Assembly (NCBI GenBank): GCA_004124875.1
Contig: SCKJ01000007.1
Location: forward strand, 51,745-115,744
Source of the DNA: Fidelibacterota bacterium
Lineage (GTDB): Bacteria > Fidelibacterota > Marinisomatia > SCGC-AAA003-L08 > TS1B11
Reading direction: 5' to 3'
Length of the DNA stretch: 64,000 nt
A program made the position numbers and the translations under genes. Under the pieces are notes generated by a model, which had not been told where the DNA came from, searched no databases, and saw only the letters and a list, made by a program, of their open reading frames with translations. Position 1 is the stretch's first letter. Every line of letters starts with the position of its first letter. Shown here piece after piece: positions 15,503 through 22,483 of this stretch.

Positions 15503-17314
15503 ATGGCAAACGGCCAAATTACATACCTGGATGGATTTCGCCTGCACCGCGGCCTCGTCGCCGGTATCCGGCAAGTTCTGTCCAAGCAGAATTATCTCAA
15601 TAAAATCAATGTGTTTCCCGTGCCGGATGGTGACACCGGGACCAATATTTGCTTCACCCTGCTTTCGATTATGGATGGTACCGCCGGGCATGTGGTGCCG
15701 CACGCCGGTAAAATGGCCGAAGTCATCGCTGACGCAGCGCTGGACGGGGCACGAGGTAATTCCGGCGTTATCCTGGCACAGTTTTTCCAAGGCTTCTCGG
15801 AAGCGGTGATCAATGAAGAGCGGCTGTCGGTGCCACATTTTGCCAAAGGAGTCCGTGCCGGCCACTTGAGCGCCTGGGAAGCGCTGTCCGAGCCGAAAGA
15901 GGGCACCATTCTTTCGGTGATAGATGCGGCGGCGGAGACCCTGACTGCAAAGACAGGGACCGGCTTCGACGACTTCCATCTCGCCATGCAGGAGACCTTG
16001 GAGGGGGCCATTGTCGCTCTGGAAAAAACGCCGGAGCAACTGGCCATTCTCAAGAAAAGCGGTGTGGTTGATGCCGGCGCCCAGGGGTTCGTCTATATAC
16101 TGAAAGGGGTCTTTGATTTCATTAAATCTGGGTCGTTGCGGTCACGGCACGATGACGAGCCTGAACTGTTAATATCCACTTCAGAGGCGCCGGGCGGGTT
16201 CGAGATGGATTCGGAGTTCCGGTTCTGCACCGAATGCCTGATTATCGGTGACAATATTCTGTTGCCGGAACTCCGCAAACGGCTCGCGGAAATCGGCGAC
16301 AGCATCGTCCTGGGCGGCTCGAAAAAGCGGGCCAAGCTGCATATCCATACCAACCACCCGCAGCAGGTCTTTGACCTCGTTGTGAATTATGGCGTCATTG
16401 AGGGCCAAAAAGTGGACGACATGGAGAAGCAGGTGGCAGTCTCGCAGACGGATAAAGGGACTGTCGCCATCGTCACCGATTCCACCGCGGATATCCCGGA
16501 AAGCTATCTCGAAGCTCACGACATCCATATCGTTCCCGCACGGCTCAGTTTCGGCAACACGGGCTACCTCGACAAGGTAACCATTACTCCTGAGGAGTTT
16601 TACACCAAGCTCGTGGAGGGGCCGGATTTTCCCAAAACCTCACAACCTACCCCGGGAGATTTTCTGCGCACTTACCAGTTCCTGGCCAGCCATTACGAGT
16701 CGGTCATCTCCATCCATCTGCCGCTGCCGGTTAGCGGCACCCTGCAGTCTGCCCAGAACGCGGCCAGGCGGCTGCCCGAAGCCCACATTACGGTCATTGA
16801 CGGGAAAACGACCGCCGTCGGTCTGGGGATGGTGGTGGTCCGTGCCGCCGAAGCCGTATCCGCAGGCAAAAGCCACGGTGATGTGCTGGCTCTGTGCGCA
16901 CAAGCCATTGACCAGACCATCATCTACGCCGCCATCAAGGACCTCTCCTATACCGTTCGCGGGGGACGAATCAAGCCCTCCAGGAAGCGGATTGCCGATC
17001 TGCTGAGGGCCACTCCGGTCCTGACGGTCACGCCGCAATTGACGGTCGACATGGCCGGGAAATTCTTTGGGCGCAAGGACCTGCCCGGGGGTCTGGCAAA
17101 ATGGGTCGCCAAACGTATGGACTTGGACACCACCTACAATATCTTTATCAGCCACGCCCAATGCCCGGATGACGCCCAGAAGTTGGGTGATCTGCTGCCG
17201 GATAACGGCTTTAAGGTGGCCGACATCCAGATTACCGATACCGGCACGGCTCTGGGCACCCACGCTGGCCCCGGTTCGCTGATCATCGCGCTGCAGCCGG
17301 CAGTCCTGGCGTGA
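15503..17314 (+). CDS. Fused fatty-acid kinase FakA-FakB (DhaL/DAK2 + DegV)
   Basis: The 603-residue protein joins two proteins that are separate in Gram-positive bacteria. Residues 1-200 are a DhaL/DAK2 kinase domain with the Mg-binding loop PVPDGDTGTN (residues 39-48) and DGARGNSGVILAQFFQGF. Residues 200-310 are the FakA middle domain (STSEAPGG..., FRFCTECLI). From about residue 320 a DegV/FakB fatty-acid carrier follows, with VAIVTDSTADIP, the lipid-binding TSQPTPGDF, PVSGTLQSAQNAA and a GGRIKPS turn. FakB holds the fatty acid while FakA phosphorylates it to acyl-phosphate. The gene overlaps plsY, whose product consumes acyl-phosphate. DAK2-DegV fusions are known, so the architecture is not novel in itself, but the coupling to plsY gives a clear role. 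Confidence 0.9.
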   Translation: MANGQITYLDGFRLHRGLVAGIRQVLSKQNYLNKINVFPVPDGDTGTNICFTLLSIMDGTAGHVVPHAGKMAEVIADAALDGARGNSGVILAQFFQGFSEAVINEERLSVPHFAKGVRAGHLSAWEALSEPKEGTILSVIDAAAETLTAKTGTGFDDFHLAMQETLEGAIVALEKTPEQLAILKKSGVVDAGAQGFVYILKGVFDFIKSGSLRSRHDDEPELLISTSEAPGGFEMDSEFRFCTECLIIGDNILLPELRKRLAEIGDSIVLGGSKKRAKLHIHTNHPQQVFDLVVNYGVIEGQKVDDMEKQVAVSQTDKGTVAIVTDSTADIPESYLEAHDIHIVPARLSFGNTGYLDKVTITPEEFYTKLVEGPDFPKTSQPTPGDFLRTYQFLASHYESVISIHLPLPVSGTLQSAQNAARRLPEAHITVIDGKTTAVGLGMVVVRAAEAVSAGKSHGDVLALCAQAIDQTIIYAAIKDLSYTVRGGRIKPSRKRIADLLRATPVLTVTPQLTVDMAGKFFGRKDLPGGLAKWVAKRMDLDTTYNIFISHAQCPDDAQKLGDLLPDNGFKVADIQITDTGTALGTHAGPGSLIIALQPAVLA

Positions 17315-17964
17315 TCCTCCTGTTGACACTTCTGCTGCTGAGCTACCTGGCCGGCAGCATGCCCACCAGTATCATCGCGGGAAAACTGTTGAAGGGTATT
17401 GATATCCGTGATCACGGCAGCGGCAATGCCGGCGGCACAAACGCATTCAGGGTACTCGGCGCCGGGCCCGCGCTGGCGGTGGTGGCCGTTGATATATTTA
17501 AAGGTTGGTTAGCGGCGGCGATCATTTCGGCACTCACTTTTGGCGGGGCACTGGGCGGGCTGCCGTTTAACAATCCCGTTCTGGTGGCAATACTCTGTGG
17601 CAGCGCGGCTGTCCTGGGACACACGTATACGGTGTTCGCGGGCTTTAAGGGCGGCAAAGGGGTGGGCACACTGGCCGGGATGGTCTTTTACCTGGCGCCT
17701 CTCGTTATTCCTTTAGGATTCCTTGCGTGGGCATTGGTGCTCATGGCTAGCGGCTATGTGGGGCTCAGCTCGATTACCGCCGTATCCCTTTTTCCCGTGG
17801 TGATCTTTGTCCGTGACGGCACGCTGAACTCCACGGTGGGCTACTTCAGTGTCATCATTGCCCTGTTCATATGGTTCACCCATCGCAGTAATATTCAGCG
17901 GATGCTCGCGGGAACCGAAAACCGGTTTGAAAAGGCGCGAATTTTTCATCGGGCGAAAAAGTAA
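17311..17964 (+). CDS. plsY: Acyl-phosphate:glycerol-3-phosphate acyltransferase
   Basis: PlsY transfers an acyl chain from acyl-phosphate to glycerol-3-phosphate, the first step of phospholipid synthesis, in the inner membrane. The 217-residue protein has the family's signatures in order: YLAGSMPTSIIAGKLL, DIRDHGSGNAGGTNAFRVLG (the GSGN-GxTN loop), then GHTYTVFAGFKGGKGVGT (loop 2), and a C-terminal region ending in basic residues. The GTG start at 17311 overlaps the stop of the FakAB gene as GTGA, which implies translational coupling and direct supply of acyl-phosphate. No plsX gene is present here. Confidence 0.95.
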   Translation: MILLLTLLLLSYLAGSMPTSIIAGKLLKGIDIRDHGSGNAGGTNAFRVLGAGPALAVVAVDIFKGWLAAAIISALTFGGALGGLPFNNPVLVAILCGSAAVLGHTYTVFAGFKGGKGVGTLAGMVFYLAPLVIPLGFLAWALVLMASGYVGLSSITAVSLFPVVIFVRDGTLNSTVGYFSVIIALFIWFTHRSNIQRMLAGTENRFEKARIFHRAKK

Positions 17965-18018
17965 CCGGCCCTCCCAGTTTACCCAAGGCGGATCAGGCAA
18001 ACTCCTCTGGAGGGCCGG
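17965..18018. terminator. Inverted repeat between convergent genes
   Basis: A perfect 10-bp inverted repeat CCGGCCCTCC (17965-17974) / GGAGGGCCGG (18009-18018) with a 34-nt loop sits between the plsY stop and the LPP20 gene on the other strand. A T-run is absent on both sides, so it may only stabilise the 3' ends or act as a weak bidirectional terminator. Confidence 0.4.
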
Positions 18019-18061
18019 ATGACGGTCGATTCTCATCCACCATCAAGGCTGCGAAGTAATG

Positions 18062-18622
18062 CTAGTAGCGCAGTTTGGCCAGCTCCGCTTCCAAGGCCTC
18101 AAATCCCCGATCGGCTCCGATCTCGTTCCAGGCCGCCTCCTCTTGCCGGGCCGATTCAATGGCTGCGCGGCGAGCGTTATCCAGAGAGTATTCCATCAGC
18201 ACAAAATAGGTTCCGTCCTTGGCCAGGAAGGCCTCCTTGATCAGCGCGCCAGTCAAGGTCGCGTCGGTTACGCCCTTGCTGACTGATTGCGTGAACTCCA
18301 TCGCCTTGGCGTTACTGCCGATGCCACTCTCCTGCATAAAGTCTTTCACCAGCGACTCAACTTTTACTTTCACGGCGGAAGCAATCTCCTCGCGCGCACG
18401 TTGGGCGGCAACAGTCTTGGCCAGAGAGGGGTTCTGCTTTTTCGCCTGGCCGACGCCATAAATTATCCCTTCCGTAACGGGACGGTTTAAGGACCACTCC
18501 GGCATGTCGCGCGAATCGCGGGATTCTGTCGTGCCTGATACGGTCGGTCCGGCGCAGCCTGCCACGGTAAAGGCGGCCAATCCTGCGGCCAGCATAATTA
18601 TCTGTTTATTCATGGCTATCAC
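18062..18622 (-). CDS. LPP20-family lipoprotein
   Basis: The protein is up to 186 residues long. It has a hydrophobic signal followed by the lipobox VAGCAG and a mature region with PEWSLNRPVTEGIIYGVGQAKKQ, then an alpha-helical part with AAQRAREEIASAVKVKVESLVKD and the terminal VLMEYSLDNARRAA. These match the LPP20 lipoproteins (IIYGVG and A..RAR.EIA), which are surface or periplasmic. Two starts compete. GTG at 18622 overlaps the stop of the DUF4384 gene as GTGA and has AAAGGA upstream, and ATG at 18613 has GAGGTG upstream. It is the last gene of the minus-strand envelope cluster. Confidence 0.85.
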   Translation of the reverse strand: MIAMNKQIIMLAAGLAAFTVAGCAGPTVSGTTESRDSRDMPEWSLNRPVTEGIIYGVGQAKKQNPSLAKTVAAQRAREEIASAVKVKVESLVKDFMQESGIGSNAKAMEFTQSVSKGVTDATLTGALIKEAFLAKDGTYFVLMEYSLDNARRAAIESARQEEAAWNEIGADRGFEALEAELAKLRY

Positions 18623-19677
18623 CTCGGTTCCTTTCTGCTGACAATATGTAGTTGTACGGCCCGCTCAACCCTCTGGTTGAGGGGTATCTCCGACAACCAT
18701 TGCTGGAATCGGGTAAAGCTTTTGTCTCCTGCCGAAAATGACACATAATCAGTTCCTACAGTGGTAAGACTCCCCAAATCGGCAATTGGTTGCCTTGAAA
18801 ACAGGCAAAATATTGTTTCGGTGGTTGTGGGAAGATCGGGATTTGCCGCCACGCGGTAGCGGATTCCCCGATCGCGCTCGGATCGGCTGGGCAACTCAGT
18901 CCACTTGCCGGCAGCAATCCGGGGCTGCTGCATCCGTCCGTTCGGGTAGAGCAGGGTCACCGACTGGTCGCTTAAAAAATTAAAGACGTACAGATAGCCG
19001 TCGCGAGTGGAGCGCGCCCTGATGATCAGCTCATCCCCATCCTCCAGCAGACGGTCATTCAGCTCCACCTCGAGCCCCAGCGACGGATCACGGCTCCCCT
19101 TGACCGGCACGACCCGCGCCTCCAGGGCAATCCTGTAGCGGAATGCGCTACCCGCCATCGTCTCCATACCGTCAGACAGGATCTTTTCGTCCACGAGATG
19201 GCCAGCCACCGACGAGAGCGCAAAAGTGCTCCAGGTCGATTTCTCGTAGGCTTCCCCCGCCGTCTCATCCATCATATCGCTGAGCAGGGAGGTCATCGAG
19301 ATGGTCGCCGGTAACGCCATGACCAGACCCGCGGCCCTGGCGACCTGCAGAGTTGCCCGTCTCGCCTCGCTGGGCGAAGTAGTGGCGGGATAGACAATGG
19401 CCGTATCGATGAGGAACCATCCAGACCTGGCCCGGTAGGTGGGTTGCGCCATGCGCCGCGGCCTGGAGAGTTCTGCGTCCGCCAACGCCTTTTCGGCCTC
19501 AAGTGGAGCAGTGCCCGGAAGGAGCATCTGCTCACCACTCTGCAGCTCGGCATAAGCCCCCTCGGCCGCTGTCTGAGCCTCGCGCGAAACGGCGTCCTCC
19601 CGATAGTCGGCTGGCGCCTGCCCGGCGCAACCGGCCAGTGCCAGCATCAGGCACATATTTTTTAGCACGGCCGCCAT
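18619..19677 (-). CDS. DUF4384 lipoprotein
   Basis: The 352-residue protein begins with a hydrophobic segment and the lipobox LALAGCAG, so it should be an outer-membrane lipoprotein. The N-terminal half is helical and includes SWFLIDTAIVYP-like and LVMALPATISMTSLLSDM stretches. The C-terminal half is a DUF4384 domain: GLEVELNDRLLEDGDELIIRARSTRDGYLYVFNFLSDQSVTLLYPN, followed by TETIFCLFS. DUF4384 domains are often fused to, or encoded beside, caspase-like proteins, and here the caspase-like gene ends exactly where this one begins (TGATG). The role may be to display or regulate the protease; the biochemical function is unknown. Confidence 0.82.
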   Translation of the reverse strand: MAAVLKNMCLMLALAGCAGQAPADYREDAVSREAQTAAEGAYAELQSGEQMLLPGTAPLEAEKALADAELSRPRRMAQPTYRARSGWFLIDTAIVYPATTSPSEARRATLQVARAAGLVMALPATISMTSLLSDMMDETAGEAYEKSTWSTFALSSVAGHLVDEKILSDGMETMAGSAFRYRIALEARVVPVKGSRDPSLGLEVELNDRLLEDGDELIIRARSTRDGYLYVFNFLSDQSVTLLYPNGRMQQPRIAAGKWTELPSRSERDRGIRYRVAANPDLPTTTETIFCLFSRQPIADLGSLTTVGTDYVSFSAGDKSFTRFQQWLSEIPLNQRVERAVQLHIVSRKEPR

Positions 19678-20645
19678 CAGTACTTCACCAGCACCTGTTC
19701 GAGGTTGCCACCCATCAGTTGGGGTGTCTGCTCGCGGTTGAACAGCCGGCGGGCAAGATAAGGCACATGCTCGGAGATATACGCGAACAACTCTGTCGAT
19801 GTTACCTGCCGGTCGTGGTCGCCATCGGCTGCACCCCGGAGACCCTTCAGGAAATAGTAAGTGAACAGGCCGTGCCCCACCTCGGAGTGCCAGGAGCTGA
19901 TCTGGTCACCCGATGAAGATGTCAGGATGGTCCCGTTGGTCAAGTTGGCCGCCGGGTTTTCTACGGAGATAAAGATGGGCGAGGCCTCCTTGATCAGCAT
20001 GCCCCCTGCGCTGGCGCCGCTGAAACAGGCGTCAATGACCACGGTAATGGATTGGGCCTGCAGCTGCTCGAGCTGCGCGTAAAACCGGCTTAAGCTGTAG
20101 CCGGTCTGGGCGGCGTAGTTGGGATCTGCGTCATGGGGCATAAAATAGGCGCTGGCATCCTTTAAATCCGGAGCGCCGTGACCGGTATAATAAACAAACA
20201 CATCCGAGATGCCTGGTTTTACGAAGTTTGCCAACTGACCTTCGAAGATGCGGTTAAAGGTCGCCTGGGTCGCATCCTCATCCAGGGCCATGATGATATT
20301 TTCCTCCCGGAAGCCGAGCGTCTGCAACAGGTACTCACGCATCAGCATGGCATCACGGGTGGCATAATCGACCCGCGGCACATCTTTATGGGCGTACCGA
20401 GAAATTCCCACAATAACCGCTACGGCGTCGGGCCGGTCCATCTCGCTGACCGGAATAGCCACATCTATGTCGCTGATGGGAAACGATGGCGCCGGTTCGG
20501 CATCTTCCTCTGCTCTGCCGGGCTGCATCGGGTTGGGACGAATATCAACAGGCTTGGGCCTGCTGTAGCCCTCAAACTGCTGCGCGCCCAAACCGGTAAG
20601 CAGGCTGAGCAGCGTGAGAAATATTCTACTGGATGGTGATAACAT
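19677..20645 (-). CDS. Caspase-like (C14) family protease, exported
   Basis: The 322-residue protein has a hydrophobic N-terminus (RIFLTLLSLLTGLG) suggesting export, a linker rich in proline, and a C14 caspase-like domain. The domain has AVAVIVGISRYAHKDVPRVDYA near the start, VFVYYTGHGAP with the catalytic histidine at residue 156, and ITVVIDACFSG with the catalytic cysteine at 207, then the loop ILTSSSGDQISS. The dyad is therefore intact. The predicted location is the periplasm or outer membrane, which is unusual for a caspase fold. The gene overlaps the upstream lipoprotein gene by 20 bp and the DUF4384 gene by 1 bp, so five genes are likely translated together. Bacterial homologues process proteins with basic or acidic preference; the specificity here is unknown. 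Confidence 0.88.
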   Translation of the reverse strand: MLSPSSRIFLTLLSLLTGLGAQQFEGYSRPKPVDIRPNPMQPGRAEEDAEPAPSFPISDIDVAIPVSEMDRPDAVAVIVGISRYAHKDVPRVDYATRDAMLMREYLLQTLGFREENIIMALDEDATQATFNRIFEGQLANFVKPGISDVFVYYTGHGAPDLKDASAYFMPHDADPNYAAQTGYSLSRFYAQLEQLQAQSITVVIDACFSGASAGGMLIKEASPIFISVENPAANLTNGTILTSSSGDQISSWHSEVGHGLFTYYFLKGLRGAADGDHDRQVTSTELFAYISEHVPYLARRLFNREQTPQLMGGNLEQVLVKY

Positions 20646-21441
20646 CAGATACCTCCACTACCGTTGGATCCGCTGCAAGATAGACAACAATTCTGTAGGC
20701 GCCGGCCACGAAATCAATTTCCGGGGTCCAGTTGAGTTCGTTGGCGGTGCTGATGTCGCGCTTTAATATTCTAACCATGCCCACATTGCTGAGCAGGCCG
20801 ATGGTGACGCCTCCGGGAAAATTTGACTCCCAGGCGATGGTATGCAGCTCGCCGCGTTGCCAGGTTTCGGCGCTGCTGGGTTGCGTCAAATCGAGGCCCA
20901 CCGTGACGGCCACCCTTTGCCACTCCATCTGATAGGCAACCGGCGCAGTACTGCCATCGCCTTGAATCAGTAACCTCAGATCGTTGTTGTAGGCTGTAAG
21001 ATAGGTCCACTCATAGGCAATGGCGACAGTCTCCGTGCCCGATGGGACGTCCAGCCAGACGGAGTCCGTGGCAATCTCATACTCTTCATTCTCATCGCTG
21101 GCGCCCGCTGAAAACAGGCGCATGCGAGGCACGTCCGTGACTGCGCCAACCCTCAGAAGCCCCACGACATTCTGCAGCAGGTCCAAATCGAAATAGTCCA
21201 GATCGCCAGCGGGATTAATAGCCGCGTTAATGATCGTATCAATGGGCAGAGGCGTGGGCGTATAGTCGTTGCAGCAGCGGCCATTCTGCCATTCGTATGG
21301 GTCCTCTACAGGGTCGCGGTAAAGCCAATCGACTTCATCTCCAGCGAGCAGGCCTTCCAGGACGTTGGCGCGCCTGGAATCACAGCCGCCGATGATCAGC
21401 AGCAGCAGAAGCAGGGGGATCATGCGCTTACTTTGTGGCAT
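20626..21441 (-). CDS. Lipoprotein with Kre9/KNH-like Ig domain
   Basis: The ATG at 21441 lies within TAATG, overlapping the previous stop, and gives 271 residues. It starts MPQSKRMIPLLLLLLIIGGC, a signal with a lipobox, so the protein should be a lipoprotein. The C-terminal 80 residues (LTQPSSAETWQRGELHTIAW, later LKRDI..., INWTPEID-like stretch, GAYRIVVYLA) resemble the Kre9/KNH domain, a beta-sandwich found in surface proteins. The N-terminal part has a cysteine pair (RCCNDY) and a jelly-roll-like region. Function unknown. An in-frame upstream extension exists but would run through the beta-barrel gene. The 20-bp overlap with the caspase gene supports joint expression. Confidence 0.72.
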   Translation of the reverse strand: MPQSKRMIPLLLLLLIIGGCDSRRANVLEGLLAGDEVDWLYRDPVEDPYEWQNGRCCNDYTPTPLPIDTIINAAINPAGDLDYFDLDLLQNVVGLLRVGAVTDVPRMRLFSAGASDENEEYEIATDSVWLDVPSGTETVAIAYEWTYLTAYNNDLRLLIQGDGSTAPVAYQMEWQRVAVTVGLDLTQPSSAETWQRGELHTIAWESNFPGGVTIGLLSNVGMVRILKRDISTANELNWTPEIDFVAGAYRIVVYLAADPTVVEVSDVITIQ

Positions 21442-22373
21442 TAATAGAAATGCACTCCTAACTCGAAAAATGTCTCCCGGGAATCGTACCGGGGAGCGAG
21501 GTAATACTGACGCCCCCCCAGGGTCAATTTCAACCAACGCCGCAGATTGGCCTGCAGCCCCACTTCCACAAACAGTGACGTTGAGTTGACGGCTGACAGT
21601 TCACTATTCGGCTGAGATCCGATCGAATGCCTCCAGATGGCAGCACCGCCGCCCACGTAGGGTAAAAACAGGCCAAACACCGGCAGCGGTGTGTAGGAGA
21701 CAGATGCGGCTGCCCCCAGCTGATAAAGGCGCAATGTTTCGCCGCTGTAGGATTCATTCCCGTAGGAAAGCAGACGCAGCTGCTGCAGAGTGCTGTCCGG
21801 GTAGCCCAGTTCCCACACCCGGGCCAGGCCTTCAAATTTGTAGATAAAGGGGACATTCGTTATCCGCAGCCCAACTCTGCCCTGGGGACCTGCCTGCAAC
21901 ATCCCATCTGATACCAGCTCTGTGAAGGTGGGGTCCTCAAACCGGGTGGTGAGGTACTGTCCGGCGTAGAGAGTGACGCCGTTGCTCAGCCGCTTGGTCA
22001 GGCGGTTGCCGATGACCAGTGACCGGAAAATGGCGCCCACGGTATTGCGGTTTCGCCCGGCCACCTTAAAGACCAGCGCTTCAGTGGTCAAGGCGGGCAA
22101 ATCATCCAGGACTTTCCACAGTATCGCTTTGCGGCCGGATCCGCGCACGATGCCCACGTCACCGGTTACGCTGCTGGGTGAAATGGGGAACGAATAGCCT
22201 CCATCCAGGGAAGCCATCAGCTCTATGCTGTAGATTCCTTTGGGCTCCGAATCGGCCAGCGAGTAGGTGATCTCTATCAGGTTCCCCGGCAACGTGCGGA
22301 ACTGGACGCGGTTGATGGATTGCGCCGTTAATGTGGCCGTAAGGGCGATGATGGTCAGAACGATATTTCGCAT
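21441..22373 (-). CDS. Outer-membrane beta-barrel protein
   Basis: The 310-residue protein has a signal peptide (IVLTIIALTATLTAQ) and an Ig-like region of about 90 residues (RTLPGNLIEITYSLADSEPK, IYSIELMASLDGGYSF). The rest is alternating amphipathic beta-strands with aromatic girdles, such as LPYVGGGAAIWRHSIG and LKLTLGGRQYYLAPRY, and it ends in HFY. A terminal aromatic residue is the mark of BAM-assembled barrels. It may act as an anchor or channel for the neighbouring lipoproteins, and the Ig-like region could dock to them. It is the first gene of the TAATG-linked run leading to the caspase gene. No specific family was recognised. Confidence 0.75.
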   Translation of the reverse strand: MRNIVLTIIALTATLTAQSINRVQFRTLPGNLIEITYSLADSEPKGIYSIELMASLDGGYSFPISPSSVTGDVGIVRGSGRKAILWKVLDDLPALTTEALVFKVAGRNRNTVGAIFRSLVIGNRLTKRLSNGVTLYAGQYLTTRFEDPTFTELVSDGMLQAGPQGRVGLRITNVPFIYKFEGLARVWELGYPDSTLQQLRLLSYGNESYSGETLRLYQLGAAASVSYTPLPVFGLFLPYVGGGAAIWRHSIGSQPNSELSAVNSTSLFVEVGLQANLRRWLKLTLGGRQYYLAPRYDSRETFFELGVHFY

Positions 22374-22483
22374 AGCACTAATATTGACAGCTCGGGAACC
22401 GGCTTGGTTGCCACAATATAGGGGCCGGTGCTTATTTTGAACAGCTTTATCGCCGTTTTGTGAGCTAGGTCACCTTTCTATCC

